This document shows, in pieces, positions 56,672-64,000 of a stretch of DNA of 64,000 nucleotides (the first letter of the stretch is position 1; each line of letters opens with the position of its first letter). Position numbers and translations under genes: made by a program. The notes beneath the pieces are model-generated. The model saw only the letters and a program-made list of their open reading frames with translations. It ran no database searches and was not told the origin of the DNA. The DNA lies in NCBI RefSeq assembly GCF_902616385.1, contig NZ_CACMSM010000009.1, forward strand, positions 1 to 64,000. Reading direction: 5' to 3'. Source of the DNA: an uncultured Prochlorococcus sp. GTDB lineage: Bacteria > Cyanobacteriota > Cyanobacteriia > PCC-6307 > Cyanobiaceae.

Positions 56672-59080
56672 GTGCCCCAAACTAACAATTTCCTTTTTAA
56701 GTCCCTAAACAATCAACAACTTCAAGCAGTAAAACATGTTTATGGACCATTATTAGTTGTAGCAGGTGCTGGTAGCGGAAAAACTAAAGCTCTTACTCAC
56801 AGAATTGCAAACCTTATTGAAGGTAACTCTATAGATCCCTATAACATTCTCGCAGTCACTTTCACTAACAAAGCTGCTAAAGAAATGAAAGCAAGATTAG
56901 AGGTTCTTCTAGCCCAAGAATTAGCTTTTAATCAATTTGGTCAGCCTTGGACAACTCTCAAAGAAATTGATCAAAATCAATTAAGAACAAACGTTCACCA
57001 AGAGAGGCTTCAGAACCTTTGGATCGGTACTTTCCATTCCTTATTTTCAAGACTTCTGAGATACGATATTGAAAAATATACTGATCCAGAAGGCCTAAAA
57101 TGGACACGGCAATTTTCAATTTATGATGAAACAGATTCTCAAACATTAGTAAAAGAAATTATCAGTCAAGATATGAATCTTGACCCAAAAAGATATGATC
57201 CCAAAAAGATTAAAAGATTAATAAGTAATGCTAAAAATCAATGCTTAACTTCCAATGATCTTTTAGAAAAAGCAGATAATAATTTTGATAAAACAGTTGC
57301 AGAAGCCTACAAGAGATATAGGATTTCGCTCTCAAAAAATAATTCTTTAGACTTTGATGATCTTCTACTTTTACCTGTTTTCTTATTGAGGCAAAATGAT
57401 ATAGTCAGAGATTATTGGCACAAAAGATTTAAACATATTTTAATTGACGAATATCAAGATACAAATAGAACACAATATGAACTTATAAAATTAATTACGG
57501 CTGGAAATACTGAACCTAAAAAATTCTTCAATTGGGAAGATCGTTCAATTTTTGTAGTTGGGGATGCTGATCAAAGTATTTATAGTTTCAGAGCAGCTGA
57601 CTTCAGAATTTTAATTGGTTTTCAAGAAGATTTTAAAACTTCAATCAACGACGATACAAAATCATCTTTAATTAAATTAGAAGAAAATTATAGGTCATCT
57701 TCCAATATCCTTGATGCTGCAAACTCACTAATTGAAAACAACTCTGAAAGAATTGACAAAGTTTTAAAGGCTACTAAAGAAAAAGGGGAACTTTTAACGT
57801 TACTCAGCTGTGATGATGAAATTTCCGAGGCAGAAGCAATTACCAATAAAATAAAATCACTCAATAACTATAATCAAAACCCAATTTGGAAAAATTTTGC
57901 AATTTTATATCGAACCAGAGCTCAATCGAGAGTATTAGAAGAATCTCTTGTGAGGTGGCGCATTCCTTATACAATTTTTGGAGGATTGCGTTTTTATGAT
58001 AGGAGAGAAATTAAAGATGCAGTAGCATATTTGAAAGTTCTGGTTAATTCTTCAGATAACGTAAGTCTTTTACGAATCATAAATGTTCCTAGAAGAGGGA
58101 TAGGCAAGACTACTATTCAAAAACTCAATGAACTATCTATTAGGTTAAATATCCCATTATGGGAGGTCCTTAATGACAAGCAAAGTCTTGAAGAAACAAT
58201 AGGCAGATCATCAAAAGGAATTAATAAATTTACTGAAATTATGAATGATCTACTGTGTTACCTAGAAAGTTCAGGTCCTGCTCAACTACTACAACTTATA
58301 TTAGAAAAAAGTGGTTATTTAAGTGACTTGCTCTCTAGCGGGACTGAAGAATCTGAAGATAGAAGAAATAACTTACAAGAACTAATTAATGCAGCTACTC
58401 AATATGAAGAAGAAACAGAAAGTGGAGATGTAGAGGGATTTCTTTCTACAGCAGCCTTAACAACTGATAATGATACAAAGAAAAATAATCCTAACTCTGT
58501 AACTCTCATGACTCTGCATAATAGTAAAGGTTTAGAATTTCAAAATGTTTTTATCACTGGGCTAGAACAAGGTCTCTTCCCTAGCCATAGATCAATAGAT
58601 ACTCCCTCACTTCTTGAAGAGGAAAGAAGATTATGCTATGTAGGTATTACTAGAGCTAAAGAAAGAGTTTTCTTAAGTCATGCCAGAGAAAGAAGATTAT
58701 GGGGTGGAATGCGTGAAGCAACAATTCCTTCAATATTTCTCTCGGAAATACCTGAAGATTTAATAGATGGCGAATTACCACAAACTGGTGGTGCGTCAAT
58801 TAGAAGAGATTGGCATCTTGATCGTTTAACTAGAGTTGATCGAAACAATCCAAATCAATTTGTTAACAAACCAATAAATGCAGTAAGAAAATTATATTCA
58901 GGACCCAGTAAAGGGAAAAGCTGGATAGTTGGAGATATGCTAATCCACTCAAAGTTTGGGAAAGGTGAAATCATACATATTTTTGGGAGTGGGGAAAAAA
59001 TATCTTTAGCAGTAAAATTTGGTGATAAAGGAAGTAAAATTCTAGATCCCAGATTAGCACCAATTCGTTATGTAAGTTAA
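56672..59080 (+). CDS. uvrD: UvrD/PcrA-type DNA helicase
   Basis: GTG start. 802 residues, SF1A helicase: Q motif LNNQQLQAVKHVYGPLLVVAGAGSGKTKALTHR (Walker A), Walker B/II LIDEYQDTNRTQYELI, III VVGDADQSIYSFRAAD, IV/V and motif VI YVGITRAKERVFLSHARER. C-terminal short Tudor-like tail (GDMLIHSKFGKGEIIHIFGSG). It unwinds DNA in repair and replication restart. CCA-adding enzyme gene follows 5 bases later. Confidence 0.97.
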   Translation: MPQTNNFLFKSLNNQQLQAVKHVYGPLLVVAGAGSGKTKALTHRIANLIEGNSIDPYNILAVTFTNKAAKEMKARLEVLLAQELAFNQFGQPWTTLKEIDQNQLRTNVHQERLQNLWIGTFHSLFSRLLRYDIEKYTDPEGLKWTRQFSIYDETDSQTLVKEIISQDMNLDPKRYDPKKIKRLISNAKNQCLTSNDLLEKADNNFDKTVAEAYKRYRISLSKNNSLDFDDLLLLPVFLLRQNDIVRDYWHKRFKHILIDEYQDTNRTQYELIKLITAGNTEPKKFFNWEDRSIFVVGDADQSIYSFRAADFRILIGFQEDFKTSINDDTKSSLIKLEENYRSSSNILDAANSLIENNSERIDKVLKATKEKGELLTLLSCDDEISEAEAITNKIKSLNNYNQNPIWKNFAILYRTRAQSRVLEESLVRWRIPYTIFGGLRFYDRREIKDAVAYLKVLVNSSDNVSLLRIINVPRRGIGKTTIQKLNELSIRLNIPLWEVLNDKQSLEETIGRSSKGINKFTEIMNDLLCYLESSGPAQLLQLILEKSGYLSDLLSSGTEESEDRRNNLQELINAATQYEEETESGDVEGFLSTAALTTDNDTKKNNPNSVTLMTLHNSKGLEFQNVFITGLEQGLFPSHRSIDTPSLLEEERRLCYVGITRAKERVFLSHARERRLWGGMREATIPSIFLSEIPEDLIDGELPQTGGASIRRDWHLDRLTRVDRNNPNQFVNKPINAVRKLYSGPSKGKSWIVGDMLIHSKFGKGEIIHIFGSGEKISLAVKFGDKGSKILDPRLAPIRYVS

Positions 59081-59085
59081 AACTC

Positions 59086-60333
59086 ATGAACGATATCACT
59101 GATTACATCCAAGGGGAATTAATCAAAACTCCATTTAATCTATATAACCTAATTGCTCAATACATAGAAACTAATAATAATACTAAAGTAGCTTTTGTAG
59201 GCGGTTATTTAAGAGATTTACTAATTAGTAAATTCCACAAAAAATCGTTTTCTAAACCTGTAGATATTGATCTTGTTATTGAAGGATCCTCTATTTCTCT
59301 TGCAAAATTTATAAAAAAAAATATTGTAAATGTAGATTTATGTTTAATCAAGGAATTTAATTTATACAACACTGTAGAAATAAATATTAATGACTATAAA
59401 ATTGATATTGCTTCTGCAAGAAAAGAAATTTATTCTGCTCCAGGCTTAAATCCCACAGTAAATAAAAGTACTATTGAGGAGGATCTTAAGAGGAGGGATT
59501 TCACTATAAATTCAATAGCCTTCGAGGTCTCTAAAAGAAAAATCTATGATCTTTATGGAGGAATTTCTGATATAAAAAGTAAAAGATTGAACTTGCTTCA
59601 CAGTAATAGTATTTCAGATGATCCAAGTAGATTAATTAGATGTGCAAAATATGCTTCAAGGTTAGATTTCAATATTTCAAATAATTCCCTCAAACAATCT
59701 CAAGAAACAGTTAGAAAATGGCCATGGAAAAGTTCAGAAACTCATCAGAAAATGATTTACCCTCCTGCACTAGGCATACGAATAAGGATGGAACTAGCTG
59801 AAATATGCAAACACGATAATTTGACTAATGTAATTTCGATAATTAATAAATGGGAAATTATCTCAATCTTAAATAAAAATATTAAAGTCGATAAAAGATT
59901 TTTAAGAGGACTAAATTGGATTAAGAAGTTAAAGGGAAATCATATGCTTTACTTATTAAAAGATTCAGAAGATTTAGAAAAAGCATGTCAAAGATTTTTG
60001 GTAAATAATAGTGAGTTAAAAATACTAGAAGATTATATAAATATCAAAAAGATATTAAATACAAACCAAAAAAATTTCAATCATTTTTCTCCATCAAGTT
60101 GGACAGAATTTATTGAGGACAGAAACCTTAACGATGAGACAGTCAAATTATTAATTTGTGATGGAGTACCATACTGGCGTAAATTGTTTAAGTGGTTATT
60201 TATTTACAAATTCATAAAATCAAAAAAAGATGGAGAAATATTAAAAAAAGAAGGATGGGACCCAGGGAAGGAGATGGGAAAGGAAATCAAAAGATTAAGA
60301 TATTTGGAAATTGACAAATTAAATAGAAATTAA
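59086..60333 (+). CDS. CCA-adding / poly(A) polymerase family tRNA nucleotidyltransferase
   Basis: 415 residues, class II nucleotidyltransferase. Catalytic motif VGGYLRDLL...DIDLVIEGSS (GG and DxD) near residues 39-66 and the RRDFTINSIAFEV motif at ~ residue 140, plus the RNA-binding region DPSRLIRCAKYASRL. In cyanobacteria the CCA-adding and A-adding roles are sometimes split, so the exact nucleotide is uncertain. Its stop abuts the convergent selD fusion gene. Confidence 0.9.
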   Translation: MNDITDYIQGELIKTPFNLYNLIAQYIETNNNTKVAFVGGYLRDLLISKFHKKSFSKPVDIDLVIEGSSISLAKFIKKNIVNVDLCLIKEFNLYNTVEININDYKIDIASARKEIYSAPGLNPTVNKSTIEEDLKRRDFTINSIAFEVSKRKIYDLYGGISDIKSKRLNLLHSNSISDDPSRLIRCAKYASRLDFNISNNSLKQSQETVRKWPWKSSETHQKMIYPPALGIRIRMELAEICKHDNLTNVISIINKWEIISILNKNIKVDKRFLRGLNWIKKLKGNHMLYLLKDSEDLEKACQRFLVNNSELKILEDYINIKKILNTNQKNFNHFSPSSWTEFIEDRNLNDETVKLLICDGVPYWRKLFKWLFIYKFIKSKKDGEILKKEGWDPGKEMGKEIKRLRYLEIDKLNRN

Positions 60334-62505
60334 TTACATTTTCACAACCTCTCCAACCTTGTACCATTTATCCTTTAGAACATTTTCATATTTACGATTG
60401 CAACTAATCAACAAAGGGCCACATGTTTGAGGATCTAAAAGTAATGATATTCTCTCGTTAAAAGTCTCTTGATCTAATGAATTTTCGTTTAAAAAATTAA
60501 TTATTCTTTTTTGCTTATTTACTTTATAAATTTTGTCAAAAATTTCTTTATTAGATTCAAAGAAAGTACTTTTAACATTTTTTCTTATTAAATCAAATAC
60601 TCCAGGATAAGCTTTAAATGCAAATAAATCTAATAAAACTTTTAGTGGCTCAAGATTATTGCTTTGCCTATTTAAATTAGATGATTCAACCATTTCTTTA
60701 AGATGTCCAATAAATCCATATCCAGTAATGTCAGTCGCCGCATTGACTAATGATTCTTTAAATTGATTTTGAAAAAGATAAATTTCATTAATCAAATATT
60801 GCTGACTCTTTACTAAATTATTAATTACTTCAGAAGAACTACCTAGCATATTAATATTTTGCATTTGACCGGCAAAGAAAATCCCAACGCCGAGAGGTCT
60901 AGACATCATAAGAATATCTCCATCATTCATTCCAGATTTAAGCCATGGTTTTGCGCCATTTTTTAAAATGCCTTGGACAGTTAAAGAAATATCTATTCCT
61001 AATGAATAAGGTTTATTTACTAAACTTCTTGCCTCGAAAGTATGTCCTCCAAGTAATTCACCTCCATGATCCTCAACTGTTGATTTAATACCTTGAAGGG
61101 ATTGAGAAAAGAGGTAACTCTGAAATTCCCTTTCAACTTTTGGTAATGAAATTAAAGCCTGCGCGGATGAAATTTTTGCTCCACATGCCCACAAATCTGA
61201 GCATGCATGCAAAGTAGTAATTTTCGCATTAAGCCAAGGATCACTTACCAAAGCAGGAAATCCATCTACACTTTGCAAGATAATATCTTGACCATTTTGA
61301 TATATCTCAACTGAATCTTCAGGTGATGAGGCAAAAGAATTTAAATTACAATTTATTAGTGATTTATTCAAAACTAACTGAGGAATTTTAGCTGCACATC
61401 CTCTGCAATCATTCAATGAAATATTTTTTTCACTACTTTTCATAATTAGCTTTTTTAATCTGAACTTATTAATAAAGTTGAGATCAATTTTATGCTTTAG
61501 GATCCAAAAAATAAAAGAAGGGCCAAAAACAAAATTGCGATAAATAGCAAAAGCCTTTGAATGATGGCTTGGAAATGTATTAACTATTTGCAATCCGATG
61601 TTTTGAGGAAACCACTTTTTTAATAATCCTCCTTCTACATCCTTTTTTAGATTTTGGACTAATGTATTTACAACTTTTACTGCAAAAACTCCCGATGCTG
61701 GTCTTTTTGCTGAACCTACAACTGCGCAATCACCGACAGCAAAGATTCCAGATAAAGTTTTTATCTGCAAATTCTGATTTGTAATTATTCTGCCATAAGA
61801 ATCCGAATCTAATAATTTTTTTTGTGCCCATAACGGAGATGTATTTCCAGTACATAAAAGAATCTTGCCATAATCAAAATTAAGTTTTTCAACTAAATCA
61901 ATATTGGAATTCCGTAAACTTTTCAGAATTGTATTATTAATTTTTCTTGAATCACATAATAGTTTTAAAGGTCTATATCCCCATCTTTTCCTCAAAGCAT
62001 ATGATACTTCTACTGCAGCAAGGCCACTCCCAACAATTACAAATGGAAGTTCATTAACTGAATCACAAATGTCCTCTTTTAGTATTGAGTCATAAGCCCT
62101 TAAAAAAGGTTTAATTGAAAAAGCATTTCGATTTTTAACTAGTGATTCAAATTCTTTTGGAATTATTGTTTGACTTCCATAATTAAGCACCAACTTCGAA
62201 TAATTAACTGAAGGTCTATTACTTAAAACAATTTTCTTTAAATTGAAATCAATATCCTTTACTTCTTCTTCTACAAAAGATACTTTTGCATTTTTTGCTA
62301 AAGATTTTATATCAATTAAACTCTCCTCTAAAGAAATTGATTTTGAAAGCACCGATGGGAACATCGCCGAATAAACCAAATGAGAATCTCTAGATATAAT
62401 CGAAACAGGAATATCTGGCATTAATTTAGGACACATTAGCCATTTCTTCATTAGAAGAACGTTTGTGTGGCCTCCTCCAATTAGTACTAGATGATTAAAA
62501 GTCAT
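60334..62505 (-). CDS. selD: Fused pyridine nucleotide-disulfide oxidoreductase and selenophosphate synthetase-like protein
   Basis: 723 residues. Residues 1-345 are an NDH-2-like FAD domain (LVLIGGGHTNVLLMKK at the start, LPFVIVGSGLAAVEVSYAL and the GIFAVGDCAVV site). Residues 360-723 are SelD: catalytic Cys370 and Lys373 in CRGCAAKIPQL, the GGHTFEARS motif and LLDPQTCGPLLIS. SelD makes selenophosphate from selenide and ATP. Such fusions are known in cyanobacteria; the oxidoreductase may supply reduced selenium or sulfur. Whether selenium is truly used here is unclear. Confidence 0.92.
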   Translation of the reverse strand: MTFNHLVLIGGGHTNVLLMKKWLMCPKLMPDIPVSIISRDSHLVYSAMFPSVLSKSISLEESLIDIKSLAKNAKVSFVEEEVKDIDFNLKKIVLSNRPSVNYSKLVLNYGSQTIIPKEFESLVKNRNAFSIKPFLRAYDSILKEDICDSVNELPFVIVGSGLAAVEVSYALRKRWGYRPLKLLCDSRKINNTILKSLRNSNIDLVEKLNFDYGKILLCTGNTSPLWAQKKLLDSDSYGRIITNQNLQIKTLSGIFAVGDCAVVGSAKRPASGVFAVKVVNTLVQNLKKDVEGGLLKKWFPQNIGLQIVNTFPSHHSKAFAIYRNFVFGPSFIFWILKHKIDLNFINKFRLKKLIMKSSEKNISLNDCRGCAAKIPQLVLNKSLINCNLNSFASSPEDSVEIYQNGQDIILQSVDGFPALVSDPWLNAKITTLHACSDLWACGAKISSAQALISLPKVEREFQSYLFSQSLQGIKSTVEDHGGELLGGHTFEARSLVNKPYSLGIDISLTVQGILKNGAKPWLKSGMNDGDILMMSRPLGVGIFFAGQMQNINMLGSSSEVINNLVKSQQYLINEIYLFQNQFKESLVNAATDITGYGFIGHLKEMVESSNLNRQSNNLEPLKVLLDLFAFKAYPGVFDLIRKNVKSTFFESNKEIFDKIYKVNKQKRIINFLNENSLDQETFNERISLLLDPQTCGPLLISCNRKYENVLKDKWYKVGEVVKM

Positions 62506-62515
62506 TTACATCACT

Positions 62516-63409
62516 ATGAATAAAGAACATTTATTACCAATTGAAAAATCAAAATTAGGAGTAATTGGTGGGAGTGGGTTTTATTCAATGGATCAAATAG
62601 AGTTCTTAAGAGAAATAGAAATCAATACTCCCTATGGTAAACCGTCTGATTCAATAAGAGTATATAATCTTGGAAATCTTGAGATAGCATTCATTCCTAG
62701 ACATGGCAGAACACATAGATTAAATCCTTCTGAAATTCCTTATAAAGCAAATATTTGGGCTTTAAGATCAATAGGAGTAAGATGGATTATTGCTCCATCA
62801 GCAGTTGGTTCATTACAAGAACAGATAAGGCCACTTGATATAGTCGTGCCAGATCAATTTATAGACAGGACAAAAAATAGACCAGCAACATTCTTTAATG
62901 AGGGAGCTGTAGCACATGTAACTATGGGAGATCCCTTCTGTACAAATTTATGCCGAATATTAAGTGAAATCGGAGAAAAAAATATTCCTGGCGGCAGACA
63001 ATTACATAGAGGGGGTACTTATCTAGCAATGGAAGGTCCCGCTTTTTCAACAAGAGCGGAATCTAAATTATATAGAAGTTGGGGATGTTCAATAATAGGA
63101 ATGACAAACCACACAGAAGCAAGATTAGCTAAAGAGGCTGAAATAGCTTACTCATCATTATCTATGGTTACTGATTATGATTGCTGGCATCAAACTCATC
63201 AAGAAGTTTCTGTAGAAATGGTTTTGGATAATCTAAGGTCTAATACTGAAGTGGCTAATAAAATAATCTTCGAAGTAGCTAAATTAATTGAAAAAGAAAG
63301 ACCAAAAAGTAAGTCTCATTTTTCATTAAAAGATGGATTGATAACCCAAAAAGAAAATATCCCAAGCTCCACAAGAGAAAAACTAAGGATATTTACAGAT
63401 TCTTATTAG
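62516..63409 (+). CDS. mtnP: S-methyl-5'-thioadenosine phosphorylase
   Basis: 297 residues. Phosphorylates methylthioadenosine to adenine and methylthioribose-1-phosphate, recycling the product of polyamine/SAM use. Motifs GVIGGSGFYSMDQ (phosphate site), AFIPRHGRTHRLNPSEIPYKANIWAL, and NHTEARLAKEAEIAYSSLSMVTDYDCW (purine site) are intact. Pairs functionally with MetK. Confidence 0.96.
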   Translation: MNKEHLLPIEKSKLGVIGGSGFYSMDQIEFLREIEINTPYGKPSDSIRVYNLGNLEIAFIPRHGRTHRLNPSEIPYKANIWALRSIGVRWIIAPSAVGSLQEQIRPLDIVVPDQFIDRTKNRPATFFNEGAVAHVTMGDPFCTNLCRILSEIGEKNIPGGRQLHRGGTYLAMEGPAFSTRAESKLYRSWGCSIIGMTNHTEARLAKEAEIAYSSLSMVTDYDCWHQTHQEVSVEMVLDNLRSNTEVANKIIFEVAKLIEKERPKSKSHFSLKDGLITQKENIPSSTREKLRIFTDSY

Positions 63410-63453
63410 ATTATTAGGTTTTGGTGATTTACAGCTCCAGGTTAAGGATAATG

Positions 63454-63651
63454 TTAGCCTCCAGCTCCGACACCTTGGTAGGATCCATAGACAAAAATTC
63501 CTAAAACAAAGATTACTGCGATTCCACCTGCTGTAGCAACAAGCCAAAGAGGTAGAGTTCCCTCAGTCCATCTTCTCTCCCATGCTACTGCTGGTCTACC
63601 ATCGGGAAGTCTATCTGGGATTCTTCCATCAGGTCCTTTTAATTTACTCAT
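63454..63651 (-). CDS. psbJ: Photosystem II subunit PsbJ
   Basis: 65 residues with a charged head ([20 protein letters not shown]) and one helix ([24 protein letters not shown]) followed by SYQGVGAGG. The PsbJ core is at the C-terminus; the head is longer than in plants, as in picocyanobacteria. Last gene of psbEFLJ. Confidence 0.95.
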   Translation of the reverse strand: MSKLKGPDGRIPDRLPDGRPAVAWERRWTEGTLPLWLVATAGGIAVIFVLGIFVYGSYQGVGAGG

Positions 63652-63660
63652 AATTTTAAT

Positions 63661-63780
63661 TTAGTTGAAAAAGTAACTGGAAAATAAAATTCCCAAAACA
63701 AATACTGATAATAAGCCTAGATAAAGACTTGTACGATTAAGTTCAACTGGAACTTTGTTAGGATTTTCGTTTACTTGCAT
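63661..63780 (-). CDS. psbL: Photosystem II subunit PsbL
   Basis: 39 residues: [20 protein letters not shown] followed by one helix and SSYFFN, the exact PsbL pattern. Ten bases downstream of psbF in the psbEFLJ operon. Confidence 0.97.
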
Positions 63781-63791
63781 GATAGTTTAAT

Positions 63792-63938
63792 TTATCGGGC
63801 TACAAATTGCATAGCAGCAATTGAACCTAAAAAGAATACTGAAGGAATAGCTAAAGCATGAACTGCTAACCATCTAACAGTAAATATAGGATAAACGCGG
63901 ACTTCAACAGCCTGCATTGGAGCTTGAGAATTAGACAT
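63792..63938 (-). CDS. psbF: Cytochrome b559 beta subunit PsbF
   Basis: 48 residues. [19 protein letters not shown], then [20 protein letters not shown] with the heme-ligand His near residue 24, ending AMQFVAR. Follows psbE by 2 bases. Confidence 0.97.
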   Translation of the reverse strand: MSNSQAPMQAVEVRVYPIFTVRWLAVHALAIPSVFFLGSIAAMQFVAR

Positions 63939-63940
63939 AG

Positions 63941-64000
63941 TTATTTTGTTCTTAAATCTAGTTGGGACTTAGCTTCAAATCTTTGTGTTACAACAGGAGC
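63941..64000 (-). CDS. psbE: Cytochrome b559 alpha subunit PsbE, C-terminal end only
   Basis: The last 19 codons and stop of a frame entering from the right edge: [19 protein letters not shown], matching the PsbE C-terminus (RF.AK.QLD). The remainder lies outside the window. First gene of psbEFLJ. Confidence 0.93.
   Translation of the reverse strand, partial: APVVTQRFEAKSQLDLRTK

Overview
The window looks like a chromosomal segment of a high-light-adapted Prochlorococcus. Outside the rRNA operon the DNA is strongly AT-rich. The gene set includes psbB-psbT, petB-petD, psaE, psbM and psbE-F-L-J, together with a lone reduced phycoerythrin beta subunit (cpeB) and its lyase-like partner cpeS, with no alpha subunit in view. 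A plastoquinol terminal oxidase, a degenerate high-light-inducible protein and an rrn operon with tRNA-Ile and tRNA-Ala spacers fit the same picture. A relative of the MED4-like clade is my inference; I could not run a comparison.

Layout. 1-2060 is the N-terminal two-thirds of a large DUF4011/SF1 helicase that runs off the left edge. 2061-9000 is an accessory-looking stretch around a tRNA-Thr(GGT). It holds a duplicated two-gene microprotein cassette, a pair of DUF3764 paralogues, two secreted proteins with matching signal peptides, hairpin pairs and many microgenes. 9000-13300 carries thiamine salvage (thiD, tenA), a photolyase/cryptochrome and a proline iminopeptidase. 13340-28330 mixes housekeeping genes (arfB, bcp, tatA, a carotenoid-isomerase-like oxidoreductase, PTOX) with many hypothetical and tiny membrane genes, and includes a gene-free, terminator-bounded stretch at about 13440-13770. 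28487-31882 has an aldehyde dehydrogenase, a LysM protein, psaE and mutM. 31927-37005 is the rrn operon on the minus strand. From 37600 to the end is core genome: neutral invertase, cytochrome b6/subunit IV, ctpA, minCDE, tsaC-like, prmC, psbM, ferredoxin, psbB, psbT, nrdR, rpsA, metK, FGGY kinase, cpeS/cpeB, uvrD, CCA-adding enzyme, a fused oxidoreductase-SelD, mtnP and psbJLFE.

How the genes work together. The right half links photosynthetic electron transfer (PSII, cytochrome b6f and PSI subunits, a ferredoxin), D1 maturation (CtpA), division-site selection (MinCDE) and methionine/SAM metabolism (MetK, MtnP). PTOX, the Hli-like protein, the Bcp peroxiredoxin, the photolyase and MutM fit a surface-ocean light-stress lifestyle. 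No integrase, transposase, CRISPR array or prophage module was seen.

The observations I consider least explained are the duplicated overlapping A/B microgene cassette flanking the tRNA-Thr region, twin stem-loops at 2201-2320, a terminator-like hairpin whose T-tract abuts the start codon of a DUF3764 gene, the terminator-bounded stretch at 13.4-13.8 kb, a 144-residue protein resembling only the N-terminus of NdhF that lies tail-to-tail with PTOX, and competing helices upstream of the gene at 16832.
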